IMG/VR virus record: IMGVR_UViG_3300044946_000428
Span: 1-64,000 of that record
Direction: 5' to 3' (one strand)
Length of the DNA: 64,000 bases
DNA from: a virus
Under the pieces are notes generated by a model. The model saw nothing but the letters and a program-made list of their open reading frames with translations. It searched no databases and was not told the DNA's origin. A program made the translations under genes and the position numbers. Numbering within the stretch: the stretch's first letter is position 1; every line of letters begins with the position of its first letter. Shown piece after piece: positions 30,027-36,882 of this stretch.

Positions 30027-30308
30027 GTGACGGTGGCCGTCGCCGAGCAGCCAGCGAGCGTCCCGGCCGCCGCGTACGAGGTCTACTACAGCGGCGACAC
30101 GCCCAGCCCGGCCAGTGTCCGGTGGACGCACCAGCGAGCCGACGGCACCTGGTGCGCGGCCACCTTCCCGTTCCGTGGGCACGGCAACGGACGCGGCGAG
30201 TGGACGGTCATTCTCGCCGAGCCGCTGACCGCGACTCCCGTGCTGAGGTGTCCTGTCTGTAGATCAAAGGCTTGGCTGGATGGCGGAAAGCTGAGGGCCG
30301 CGAAGTGA
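30027..30308 (+). CDS. Hypothetical protein with C-terminal CxxC, 93 aa
   Basis: GTG at 30027. A small beta-rich body (YEVYYSGDTPSPASVRWTHQ, TWCAATFPFRGHGN) ends in VLRCPVCRSKAWLDGG, a C-x2-C knuckle. It ends in a four-base overlap with the nucleotidyltransferase-like gene. Function unknown. Confidence 0.6.
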   Translation: MTVAVAEQPASVPAAAYEVYYSGDTPSPASVRWTHQRADGTWCAATFPFRGHGNGRGEWTVILAEPLTATPVLRCPVCRSKAWLDGGKLRAAK

Positions 30309-30748
30309 GCGACGAACCCGAAGCGGCAGCGGATCGGCCGATCATCCTCATCGGCACCGGCATGCCCGAGACTACCCTCCTCGAGGCCTTCGGCCAGTGG
30401 ATCTACGACGCGTTCGGTGAAACCGCCTACCACGTCGGATCCTCCACCCAGAGCAAGCAGTGGCGCGATGTCGACGTCCGCCTGATGCTCGACGACGACG
30501 AGTTCCACGCGCTGTTTCCTGGCTACGAAGCTGCCCGACAGCGGGACGCGAAGTGGGCGTTGATGTGCGCCGCGATCAGCGAACTCGGCAAGCGGCTGAC
30601 CGGGTTGCCGATCGATTTCCAGTTCCAGTCTGTCAGTGGCGGCAACGGGACTTATGGCGGTCAGTTCCGCAACCCGCTGTGGCTCTACAACCACTCCAGC
30701 GTCCAAGCCGCGAAGAAGCGCGCCGAGGACCGGGAGGACGCGGAGTGA
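30305..30748 (+). CDS. Nucleotidyltransferase-fold-like protein, 147 aa
   Basis: GTG at 30305 (GTGA overlap). The stretch YHVGSSTQSKQWRDVDVRLM resembles the GS...DxD core of polymerase-beta-type nucleotidyltransferases: Gly-Ser on a helix, then two aspartates on a strand (D-V-D). It continues DDDEFHALF and a helical region. Minimal nucleotidyltransferases modify proteins or RNA, for example in toxin systems and phage defence, but substrate and partner are unknown here. Motif-based call only; no antitoxin-like neighbour is visible. Confidence 0.5.
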   Translation: MSDEPEAAADRPIILIGTGMPETTLLEAFGQWIYDAFGETAYHVGSSTQSKQWRDVDVRLMLDDDEFHALFPGYEAARQRDAKWALMCAAISELGKRLTGLPIDFQFQSVSGGNGTYGGQFRNPLWLYNHSSVQAAKKRAEDREDAE

Positions 30749-30896
30749 CGCACTTGGATCCAGTCGGGCGCTTCGGCGCCTGCTCCTGCACGGACTGATC
30801 GTCATCGGCGTCCTCGCGCTCGTCTGCGAAGGACTCGCGATCGCGATCCTGATCCGCACCGCGTGGACGCTCGCCCAGATCCTCGCCACGTTCTGA
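30745..30896 (+). pseudogene. Small membrane protein gene, apparently frameshifted
   Basis: A GTG at 30745 in a GTGA overlap starts a frame that stops after 17 codons. An overlapping frame encodes a clear transmembrane helix (LLLHGLIVIGVLALVCEGLA) up to a stop at 30896 but has no proper start. The span is 152 bases; one extra base would join start and helix. Either a one-base deletion or sequencing error has broken a small membrane protein, or a non-standard start is used. Confidence 0.4.
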
Positions 30897-30986
30897 ACCG
30901 CCAGCACGACGGAGACCAGCGCCATCAGCACCGCAGTACTCGAACGACCAGCGCCGCCCTGCACCCGAGACCTCGGGGACCGTGCT

Positions 30987-31184
30987 ATGCGATACCGGCC
31001 CCCGCGCGTCGGCGACATCCTCGCCGTCCGGTCCACGGATCCGCACCTCGACGAGGCCAGCGTTCTGATCCACACGGTCGCCGATACCGGCGACTACCTC
31101 CTCCTCGCCGGCCGCTGGGGCAAGCACGACCTTGAGATCGTGCTGCGCCGCGTCGGTGACCACCACCTTCAAAACCAGGAGTAA
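30987..31184 (+). CDS. Small hypothetical protein, 65 aa
   Basis: Begins MRYRPPRVGDILAVRSTDPH at 30987; compact beta-type sequence ending EIVLRRVGDHHLQNQE. Ribosome site weak (GGGGACC). It precedes the Ala-rich gene by three bases. Function unknown. Confidence 0.5.
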   Translation: MRYRPPRVGDILAVRSTDPHLDEASVLIHTVADTGDYLLLAGRWGKHDLEIVLRRVGDHHLQNQE

Positions 31185-31187
31185 CGC

Positions 31188-31517
31188 ATGTCTGCCGTCT
31201 TCGAGCACCTCCACGCCCTCCTCGACGAGGCCCGGGCCGAGTTCGCGAAGCTGTTCAGCCACGGCGACGCCGAGGTCGAGGCTGCCGCGAAGGCCGGCGC
31301 GGAGAAGATCGACGCGGCCAAGTCCGTCGTCGAGGCCGACCTGCCCGTGGTCGAGCATGACGCCCAGGGTGACGCGGAGACCGTCGCGCGCGACGCGGAG
31401 ACCGCCGCGGCCCCGGTCGTCGCGGAAGCCGAGCATGACGCCGAGACCGTCGCCACCGAAGCGAAGACCGACGCCACGACCGCCGTCGAAACCCCCGCCC
31501 AGGACGCCCACGCCTGA
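31188..31517 (+). CDS. Ala/Glu-rich helical protein, 109 aa
   Basis: ATG at 31188 behind CAGGAG. After MSAVFEHLHALLDEARAEFA the chain is almost all Ala, Glu, Asp, Thr and Val, with repeated DAET and EHDAE words, which suggests a long helical rod. Possibly a minor structural or assembly protein of the phage. It is coupled to the next gene by TGATG. Confidence 0.55.
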   Translation: MSAVFEHLHALLDEARAEFAKLFSHGDAEVEAAAKAGAEKIDAAKSVVEADLPVVEHDAQGDAETVARDAETAAAPVVAEAEHDAETVATEAKTDATTAVETPAQDAHA

Positions 31518-32044
31518 TGAGCGACCGCGGACGCCAGCGCGCCACAGCACTCAACGCCGCCGTCGCCGCCATGCCCGCCGAACACGCCGACGACCGCGAA
31601 ACCCACGAGCGGCGCCGCCACCAGATCCTGCGCGACGCAGACGAGTTCTACGCCTGGCTCGCCGCGCCCGCACCCGTAGCGCGCCTCATCGGCCACGTCG
31701 GGCCGCCCACTCCCATTGCGGAAGGAAACCCCATGTCGAACCCCCAGATCCCCGCCGGCTACTCGGTCACCATCACCATCGAGCCGGAGGACATCGACGG
31801 CAACGCCGTCACCGACACCCTCACCTGGACCTCGAGCGACCCGACCGACGTCACCGTCACCGCCGACACCACCACCCTGATCGGCACCGTCGCGGTCCTC
31901 AACCCGGCCGTCGATGTCACCGTCACCGCGACCGACGGCACGAACACCTACACGTACGAGCTCGACGGCGTGGCCGACGCCCCCGTCAACCTCGTCGCCA
32001 CGGTCAGCGCCCCCTTCAAGACCCCCGCCGCGCCGAGCGCCTGA
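31517..32044 (+). CDS. Hypothetical protein with Ig-like C-terminal part, possibly two in-frame genes
   Basis: The ATG at 31517 encodes a helical N-terminal part (MSDRGRQRATALNAAVAAMP). At 31733 an in-frame ATG has a good ribosome site (GGAAGGAAA) and begins MSNPQIPAGYSVTITIEPED, a beta-sandwich-like domain of about 103 residues, typical of small Ig-like phage proteins. Either one 175-residue fusion or a second product from the internal start is made. Virion decoration is a possible role for the beta domain. Confidence 0.55.
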   Translation: MSDRGRQRATALNAAVAAMPAEHADDRETHERRRHQILRDADEFYAWLAAPAPVARLIGHVGPPTPIAEGNPMSNPQIPAGYSVTITIEPEDIDGNAVTDTLTWTSSDPTDVTVTADTTTLIGTVAVLNPAVDVTVTATDGTNTYTYELDGVADAPVNLVATVSAPFKTPAAPSA

Positions 32045-32082
32045 ACCACCCCCACCCACCACCAACCCTGAGACGAGCAACC

Positions 32083-32346
32083 ATGAGCACCACCGAGGAC
32101 CGCGAATACCGCGTCACCTGGCGATCCATCCCCGGGCTCGCCACCAGCAACGGCACCATCATCGTCGGGGCCGCACCGCTGCCCGGCGAAGTCCTCGTCG
32201 CCAAGACGCTGATCGCGGCGTACTACCGGCGTGAGGACGACAGGTTCGTGTTCAAGCGCGCGGACGGCATGCAGGCGTTCGACGTGGCCGCCGCGCTCGT
32301 CGAGACGATCGAAGTTCTCGAGGACGCCGAGGTGGCGGCATGCTGA
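32083..32346 (+). CDS. Small hypothetical protein, 87 aa
   Basis: ATG at 32083. Sequence YRVTWRSIPGLATSNGTIIV then AKTLIAAYYRREDDRFVFKR, a small alpha/beta protein. It ends in a seven-base overlap with the next gene. Function unknown. Confidence 0.55.
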   Translation: MSTTEDREYRVTWRSIPGLATSNGTIIVGAAPLPGEVLVAKTLIAAYYRREDDRFVFKRADGMQAFDVAAALVETIEVLEDAEVAAC

Positions 32347-32687
32347 CCGGACGCGCGGCCGAGCTCCGGCCCGACATCAACGATCTCCGCGTCACCCCCG
32401 TCATGCTGCTCTCCCGCGACGACGCGCCCGGGCCGTACATGGCGCCGGGCGAGTACGCGGGGCTACTCCGGGACTGGTCCCGGCTGAGTAACACCAAGCG
32501 GATCCAGACCAGTCGGGCACGCAACGCCGGCCGCGACATCCCCACCTCCGGAGCCGTGCGCCGTCGCGCCAAGCAGCACCGCAACCGCGGACTCTGCCTC
32601 GAACGGGGCGCCGACGGGCGGTGCATGCTCGCAGCGGCCGACGGAACCGGGCGCTGCGAGCATCACACCCCGAGCGAGGACGCGTGA
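32340..32687 (+). CDS. Hypothetical protein with Cys/His cluster, 115 aa
   Basis: ATG at 32340. The C-terminal third is basic, then GLCLERGADGRCM and GRCEHHTPS, with three Cys and two His that could form a zinc site. Similar small basic Cys/His proteins are frequent in phage gene runs. Overlaps the next gene by four bases. Confidence 0.55.
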   Translation: MLTGRAAELRPDINDLRVTPVMLLSRDDAPGPYMAPGEYAGLLRDWSRLSNTKRIQTSRARNAGRDIPTSGAVRRRAKQHRNRGLCLERGADGRCMLAAADGTGRCEHHTPSEDA

Positions 32688-33091
32688 GCGTCGAGATGCT
32701 CGACGACGAGGACTACCGCCGCGTCATCATCACCTGGCCCGCGCCGACAACCGTGGGCGTGCTGCCGATCCGGGGCGTGACCCTCACCGACGCCGACAGC
32801 GGCGAGCAGATCGTAACCGGCCTCAAACTCGGCCTCACGCTCGGCACCGACACCGGCTACGAGGGCAGCGTCATCGAGGCCGAAATCACCGCGCTCGTTG
32901 ACGCGGACGGCCACCTGCTGCCCGCCGGCAAGCAACCGGTCCGGGTGGATGCCGCGCCCGCGGATGTCGCCGAGTCGTTCACGCCCGAGCAGTGGGCCGA
33001 GCGGGAGCAGGCCATCGCGTCCGCGCCGTTCGAGTTCCGCACTGGCGTGTTCCGGTGGCTGGTGGCCGAGATGCGGATCGCAGGGCCGTGA
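32684..33091 (+). CDS. Hypothetical beta-rich protein, 135 aa
   Basis: GTG at 32684 (GTGA overlap). Strand-rich N-terminus (YRRVIITWPAPTTVGVLPIR, GLTLGTDTGYEGSVIEAEIT) with helical C-terminus (PEQWAEREQAIASAPFEF). Possibly a small virion or tail-associated protein given the neighbouring tail-spike gene. Overlaps the next gene by four bases. Confidence 0.55.
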   Translation: MSVEMLDDEDYRRVIITWPAPTTVGVLPIRGVTLTDADSGEQIVTGLKLGLTLGTDTGYEGSVIEAEITALVDADGHLLPAGKQPVRVDAAPADVAESFTPEQWAEREQAIASAPFEFRTGVFRWLVAEMRIAGP

Positions 33092-33402
33092 CCGCAGCAG
33101 CCGACTTCAACCCGCACTCGCCCCAGGCCCTGCGCGCCAAGAAGCGGCTGCGAGCCCTCGGCATCGACCCCGACGCCGCAGACCTCGAAGACGTCCGGCA
33201 GTGGTACGAGGCCCGGCGCGAGTACTACATCAACCTCGCCGAAGAAGGCCTCCACATGGCGCCCACCCACGCGCTGCACGGCATGTCGGTCGATGCTCTG
33301 AAGACGGCGTTCGGGTGGACCGACCTGCCCGAGGGCTGGTCCAGCGCGCAGGTCGAATGGCCCGATTACGCCGAGCGGCTCCGTGGCGCACGAGGGAAGT
33401 AA
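33088..33402 (+). CDS. Hypothetical protein, 104 aa; paralogue of 35952-36302
   Basis: GTG at 33088. Shares the order RLRALGID, YYINLAEEGLHM, EGWSSAQVEWP and a terminal RGK with the protein at 35952 (RLKALGID, YIDMAEAGAHM, EGWSPPRITWP, RGK). The two copies flank the papain-like and tail-spike genes. Function unknown. Confidence 0.6.
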   Translation: MTAAADFNPHSPQALRAKKRLRALGIDPDAADLEDVRQWYEARREYYINLAEEGLHMAPTHALHGMSVDALKTAFGWTDLPEGWSSAQVEWPDYAERLRGARGK

Positions 33403-33420
33403 GGGCGCGGAGGTGATGCC

Positions 33421-33906
33421 GTGATCGAGCCCCAGCAGGGCGACATCGGCTGCGTCACCATCCGGGGCGACGTCGGCCAGCTCATCCGCATCGGCGAGTT
33501 CATGCTCGGCTGCGGCTACCGCAACGTCGAGCACGCCTTCACCTACGTCGGCGACGGCCAGATCGTCGAGGCCGAACCGGGCGGCGCACGCCTCGCGGAC
33601 CTTGGCGAGTACGACCCGCGCACCGTCGTGTGGGTCCGCTGCCCCGACGGACACCGGCAGGCCGTGGCGCAGGCCGCGCGCGCACTGATCGGCACCCCGT
33701 ACAGCGCCGCAGACTATTTCGCGCTCGCCGCCCACCGCTTCCACATCCCCGGGATGAGACGCATCGCGCTGAGCACGGGATCGATGATCTGCTCGCAGTT
33801 GGCGACCGTCGCCGCCCGCCGCGGCGGCTGGCCGCTGCTCATGCCGAAGCCTGCGGGGTACGTCGTCCCCGACGATCTCGCGGCGCTGGCCGAGCCGCCC
33901 GCGTAG
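33421..33906 (+). CDS. Permuted papain-like (YiiX/NlpC-P60-like) cysteine protein, 161 aa
   Basis: The order is His in NVEHAFTYVGDG (about residue 42), a conserved QIVEAEPGGARLADL, GTPYSAADYFALAAHRF in the middle, and Cys in GSMICSQLATVAA (about 124). This His-first, Cys-last order fits the circularly permuted NlpC/P60 group (YiiX-like), which hydrolyse or transfer amide bonds. In a phage setting it could cut cell-wall peptides, but substrate is unknown. GGAGGTG precedes the start; it lies just upstream of the tail-spike-like gene. Confidence 0.6.
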   Translation: MIEPQQGDIGCVTIRGDVGQLIRIGEFMLGCGYRNVEHAFTYVGDGQIVEAEPGGARLADLGEYDPRTVVWVRCPDGHRQAVAQAARALIGTPYSAADYFALAAHRFHIPGMRRIALSTGSMICSQLATVAARRGGWPLLMPKPAGYVVPDDLAALAEPPA

Positions 33907-33921
33907 GCCGGAGGTGACGCG

Positions 33922-35955
33922 GTGTCGCTGACCACCATCACCGTCACCGGCTCATACCCCGCCGGGGCCGGCGGCCGCCTCGCGACCGGGTTCGTCACGT
34001 TCGCCCCGACGGCGCGGGTCGTCAACGCCACCGGACACGCGATCATCCCGCAGCTCCCGATCCAGGTCCCGCTGCAACTCGGCGCGTTCAGCCTCCCCGA
34101 CGTCGTCTGCACTGACAACGCCGGCCTGCTGCCCTCGGGCTGGGCATGGCAGGTCACGGAGTACATCGACGGCGTTCCCGCCGACCCGTACACCGTCGAC
34201 ATCCCGTCCAGTTACGGCGCGAGCGTCGACCTGGCGCAGCTCAGCCCCGTCACCCCCGCGCCGACGAGCGCGTCGTTCGTGCAACTCGGCGGCCAGATCG
34301 GCGGCACCAGCACCACCCCGGAAGTCCTCGCCGTCGGGATCACCCCGTCCGGCGATACGACCGGCACGGCGGACACCGCGACGATCCAGGCCGAGATCAA
34401 CGCCGCGTCCGGAGCCGGCGGCGGCACCGTCTACCTCGCGGCCGGCACCTTCACCACCCGGCTGCTGACGCTCCCGGCGAACGTGGCGCTTCAAGGCGCA
34501 GGCAGCGCGGCCACCGCGGTCCAGTTGGCGGCGGCCCAGAACACGGACCTGATCCAGACCGCCGGGTTCAGCAGCCTGACCGGCACCGACACCGCGGCCA
34601 CCCCGTACGGCGTGCAGGTGCGCGGCCTCACCCTCGACGGCAACAAGAGCGGGCAGAGCGCGGGCTCCGGGAACTGCCTCGCGTTCTACGCGTACGGCTG
34701 CGTGTTCGAGGACCTGGTGTGCCGCAACGCGCGGGGGGTCGGGTTCTGGTCGGAGTGGGGTTCGGCCAGCGCTTTCCTGGGTCCGAACGGCATGGAGTCG
34801 TTCGTGGCGCACCTGAAGTGCCACGACAACGACGGCGGCGCGATGACCTTCATCGGTCCGCACGACTCACAGGTCAGCGACGCGATCCTGGTGCAGAACT
34901 CGGGCTACGAGTCCGGCCGCGTGGCGTTCAGCGTGCCGACCGACGGCCGCGCCAACGGATCGATCTTCCGCGGCGTGCACGTGTACGGCGGCGCCTACGA
35001 CTACGGCGTCCTGGCCGCGTCGGCGGGCGTCACGTTCGAGGGCTGCCAGCTCGAGGGTGCGCAGGTCGCCCAGGCGAAGGTCGATGCCAGCCAGGTCAAC
35101 TTCGCCGACTGCCGCTGGTTCTGGGGCTCGTCCGGGTCGAACACGGCCAAGGGCGTCGTCCTCGGCGACGGCGGCCACGCCGGGCTCAACGGGCTGCGCC
35201 TGACGGGCAAGATCGAGAACTGCAGTGGCGGCGCCATCGACCTCACCTACGCCACCGGCGGATCCGGGCATTACGACCTGCTCGCCACGTACGTCTCCCC
35301 GTACACGGTGCCGTCCCCGGCCGTCATCGGGACGCTCGCCGCCAGCGACTACGCCGCGATCACCGTCACGAACAACAGCGGACAGGCCACCGGCGACAGC
35401 GTCCTGCAGATGCCCGGCGCCGCGAACGTCGGCACCCTGACCATTGCCGGCGTCACGATCCCGAGCGTCGTCGACCAGGACCCGCTTGCCCTCGGGTTCG
35501 CCACCACGCACCCGTGGGCCGCCGAGGCCAACGGGACGCAGGGCGTCTACCAGGCCGGCTACGCGTACTACATGCGCCTCGTCGGCTACGGCATGACCGT
35601 CAGCGCCCTGCGGATCTACGTCGGGGCGCAGTCCGGGAACATCTGCGTGGGGGTCTACGGGTCCCAGGGGTCCGGGTCGAGCGCCGCGCCGTACAACCTC
35701 AAGGCCACCACCGGTTCGATCCCGTGCCCCGCGCCCGGCGAGCAGGCCGTCGCCCTCACCTCAAGCGTGACCATCGCCCGCGGAGACTGGGTCGCCATCG
35801 CGGTCGACAACACCGGCGCGTCGTTCCTCAGGAGCGCGCCCACGACCGCGGTAACCAACGGGGCCGCAGCCAACCAGGCGAGCGCGTTCCCGCTTCCCGG
35901 CACCGCGGACGCAGCCAACGGATCCGGCACCTGCTTCTGGATCGCGAGCCCGTGA
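33922..35955 (+). CDS. Pectate-lyase-like beta-helix tail spike, 677 aa
   Basis: The N-terminal 130 residues look like a tail-attachment domain (TTITVTGSYPAGAGGRLATG). A right-handed parallel beta-helix follows, with the typical entry DTATIQAEINAASGAGGGTV then YLAAGTFTTRLLTLPANVAL, and later repeating coils (VRGLTLDGNKSG, FEDLVCRNARGVGFW). Such pectate-lyase or GH28-like helices bind and often cut host surface sugar. The last 150 residues are a separate beta domain. GTG at 33922 behind GGAGGTG. Unusually it lies upstream of the terminase genes. Confidence 0.75.
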   Translation: MSLTTITVTGSYPAGAGGRLATGFVTFAPTARVVNATGHAIIPQLPIQVPLQLGAFSLPDVVCTDNAGLLPSGWAWQVTEYIDGVPADPYTVDIPSSYGASVDLAQLSPVTPAPTSASFVQLGGQIGGTSTTPEVLAVGITPSGDTTGTADTATIQAEINAASGAGGGTVYLAAGTFTTRLLTLPANVALQGAGSAATAVQLAAAQNTDLIQTAGFSSLTGTDTAATPYGVQVRGLTLDGNKSGQSAGSGNCLAFYAYGCVFEDLVCRNARGVGFWSEWGSASAFLGPNGMESFVAHLKCHDNDGGAMTFIGPHDSQVSDAILVQNSGYESGRVAFSVPTDGRANGSIFRGVHVYGGAYDYGVLAASAGVTFEGCQLEGAQVAQAKVDASQVNFADCRWFWGSSGSNTAKGVVLGDGGHAGLNGLRLTGKIENCSGGAIDLTYATGGSGHYDLLATYVSPYTVPSPAVIGTLAASDYAAITVTNNSGQATGDSVLQMPGAANVGTLTIAGVTIPSVVDQDPLALGFATTHPWAAEANGTQGVYQAGYAYYMRLVGYGMTVSALRIYVGAQSGNICVGVYGSQGSGSSAAPYNLKATTGSIPCPAPGEQAVALTSSVTIARGDWVAIAVDNTGASFLRSAPTTAVTNGAAANQASAFPLPGTADAANGSGTCFWIASP

Positions 35956-36302
35956 CCGACACCCAGCCGGACGACCCCGAGACCCGGCGCCGTCGAGCCC
36001 GCGGACGAGCCCGCCTGAAAGCCCTCGGCATCGACGTCGACACCCTCGACCACGAACAGATCCGCGACGCCTACGAGACACTGCGCGCCGCGTACATCGA
36101 CATGGCCGAGGCCGGAGCGCACATGGAACCGATCCGGATCGACGGAGACCCCCTGTACGGGGCCTGCCTCCACAGCCGCTACGGCCAACTCGTCGATGCG
36201 ATCCGAGACTGGAACGAAGGCCGCCACCCCGAAGGCTGGTCACCGCCGCGGATCACATGGCCCACGCATCAAGAACGCGCCGCCGGGATGCGCGGGAAGT
36301 AG
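35952..36302 (+). CDS. Hypothetical protein, 116 aa; paralogue of 33088-33402
   Basis: GTG at 35952 overlaps the tail-spike stop by four bases. Basic start (RRRRARGRARLKALGID), then the segments shared with the protein at 33088, with an added DGDPLYGACLHSRYGQLVDA. Ends RGK. Function unknown. Confidence 0.6.
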   Translation: MTDTQPDDPETRRRRARGRARLKALGIDVDTLDHEQIRDAYETLRAAYIDMAEAGAHMEPIRIDGDPLYGACLHSRYGQLVDAIRDWNEGRHPEGWSPPRITWPTHQERAAGMRGK

Positions 36303-36309
36303 AAGCCAG

Positions 36310-36343
36310 ATAGGCGAGAACCGCAGGCAATAGGCGAGAACCG
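36310..36343 (+). repeat. Direct repeat ATAGGCGAGAACCG upstream of terminase
   Basis: Perfect 14-base copies at 36310-36323 and 36330-36343, spaced 20 bases, about two helical turns, in the only gap before the small terminase gene. It may be a terminase (cos/pac) binding site or an operator. Confidence 0.6.
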
Positions 36344-36351
36344 GGGGTGCC

Positions 36352-36882
36352 ATGCCGGCCTCGAAGGGCAAGCAGGACGAAGTCGCCGAGCGCCGCGAGA
36401 AAGTCCTCGCCCGACGCGCCATCGGAGTACCGCCCGCCGTCATCGCCGCCGAACTCGGCATCAGCGAACAGACCGTCTACGACGACGTGCACCGCATGCT
36501 CAAAGCCCGGCGCGAAACCCTCAACCGCGACAAGGACCTCCTCGTCGTCCTCGAAGCCGAGGAACTCGACGCGATCAAGCGCGCCGCCTGGGAAGCCGCC
36601 TCCACCGTGCACCTGCACGTCTCAGCCTCCGGCCGCGTCAGCACCCACCCCGAGACCGGCGAGCCCCTGCGCGACTTCGCGCCCACCGTCCAAGCCCTCG
36701 GCGTACTCCTGCGCACCCAGGACCGGCGCACCAAACTCCTCGGCCTCGACAGCGCCCAGAAACTCGAGATGCGCGCCGAGGTGGTCACCCTCGATGCCAT
36801 CGACGCTGCTATCGCCGGGCTCCGTCAGCAGATCGACGCGCTCCCTGCACCCGCTCGAACCGGAATACCGGGCGAGGCGTGA
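36352..36882 (+). CDS. Terminase small subunit-like DNA-binding protein, 176 aa
   Basis: N-terminal helix-turn-helix (LARRAIGVPPAVIAAELGIS followed by EQTVYDDVHRML), then long helices (KARRETLNRDKDLLVVLEAE). This is the plan of small terminase subunits, which recognise the packaging site and hand DNA to the large subunit. Position directly before the large terminase supports the call. The ATG at 36352 follows GGGGGTG and lies right after a 14-base direct repeat. Confidence 0.7.
   Translation: MPASKGKQDEVAERREKVLARRAIGVPPAVIAAELGISEQTVYDDVHRMLKARRETLNRDKDLLVVLEAEELDAIKRAAWEAASTVHLHVSASGRVSTHPETGEPLRDFAPTVQALGVLLRTQDRRTKLLGLDSAQKLEMRAEVVTLDAIDAAIAGLRQQIDALPAPARTGIPGEA

Noticed and set aside
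34146-35951. Long alternative plus-strand frame through the tail-spike gene
   Set aside because: Arg-rich composition typical of a shifted GC-rich frame. Only its last part, 35952-36302, has a start, coupling and a paralogue, and that part is annotated.
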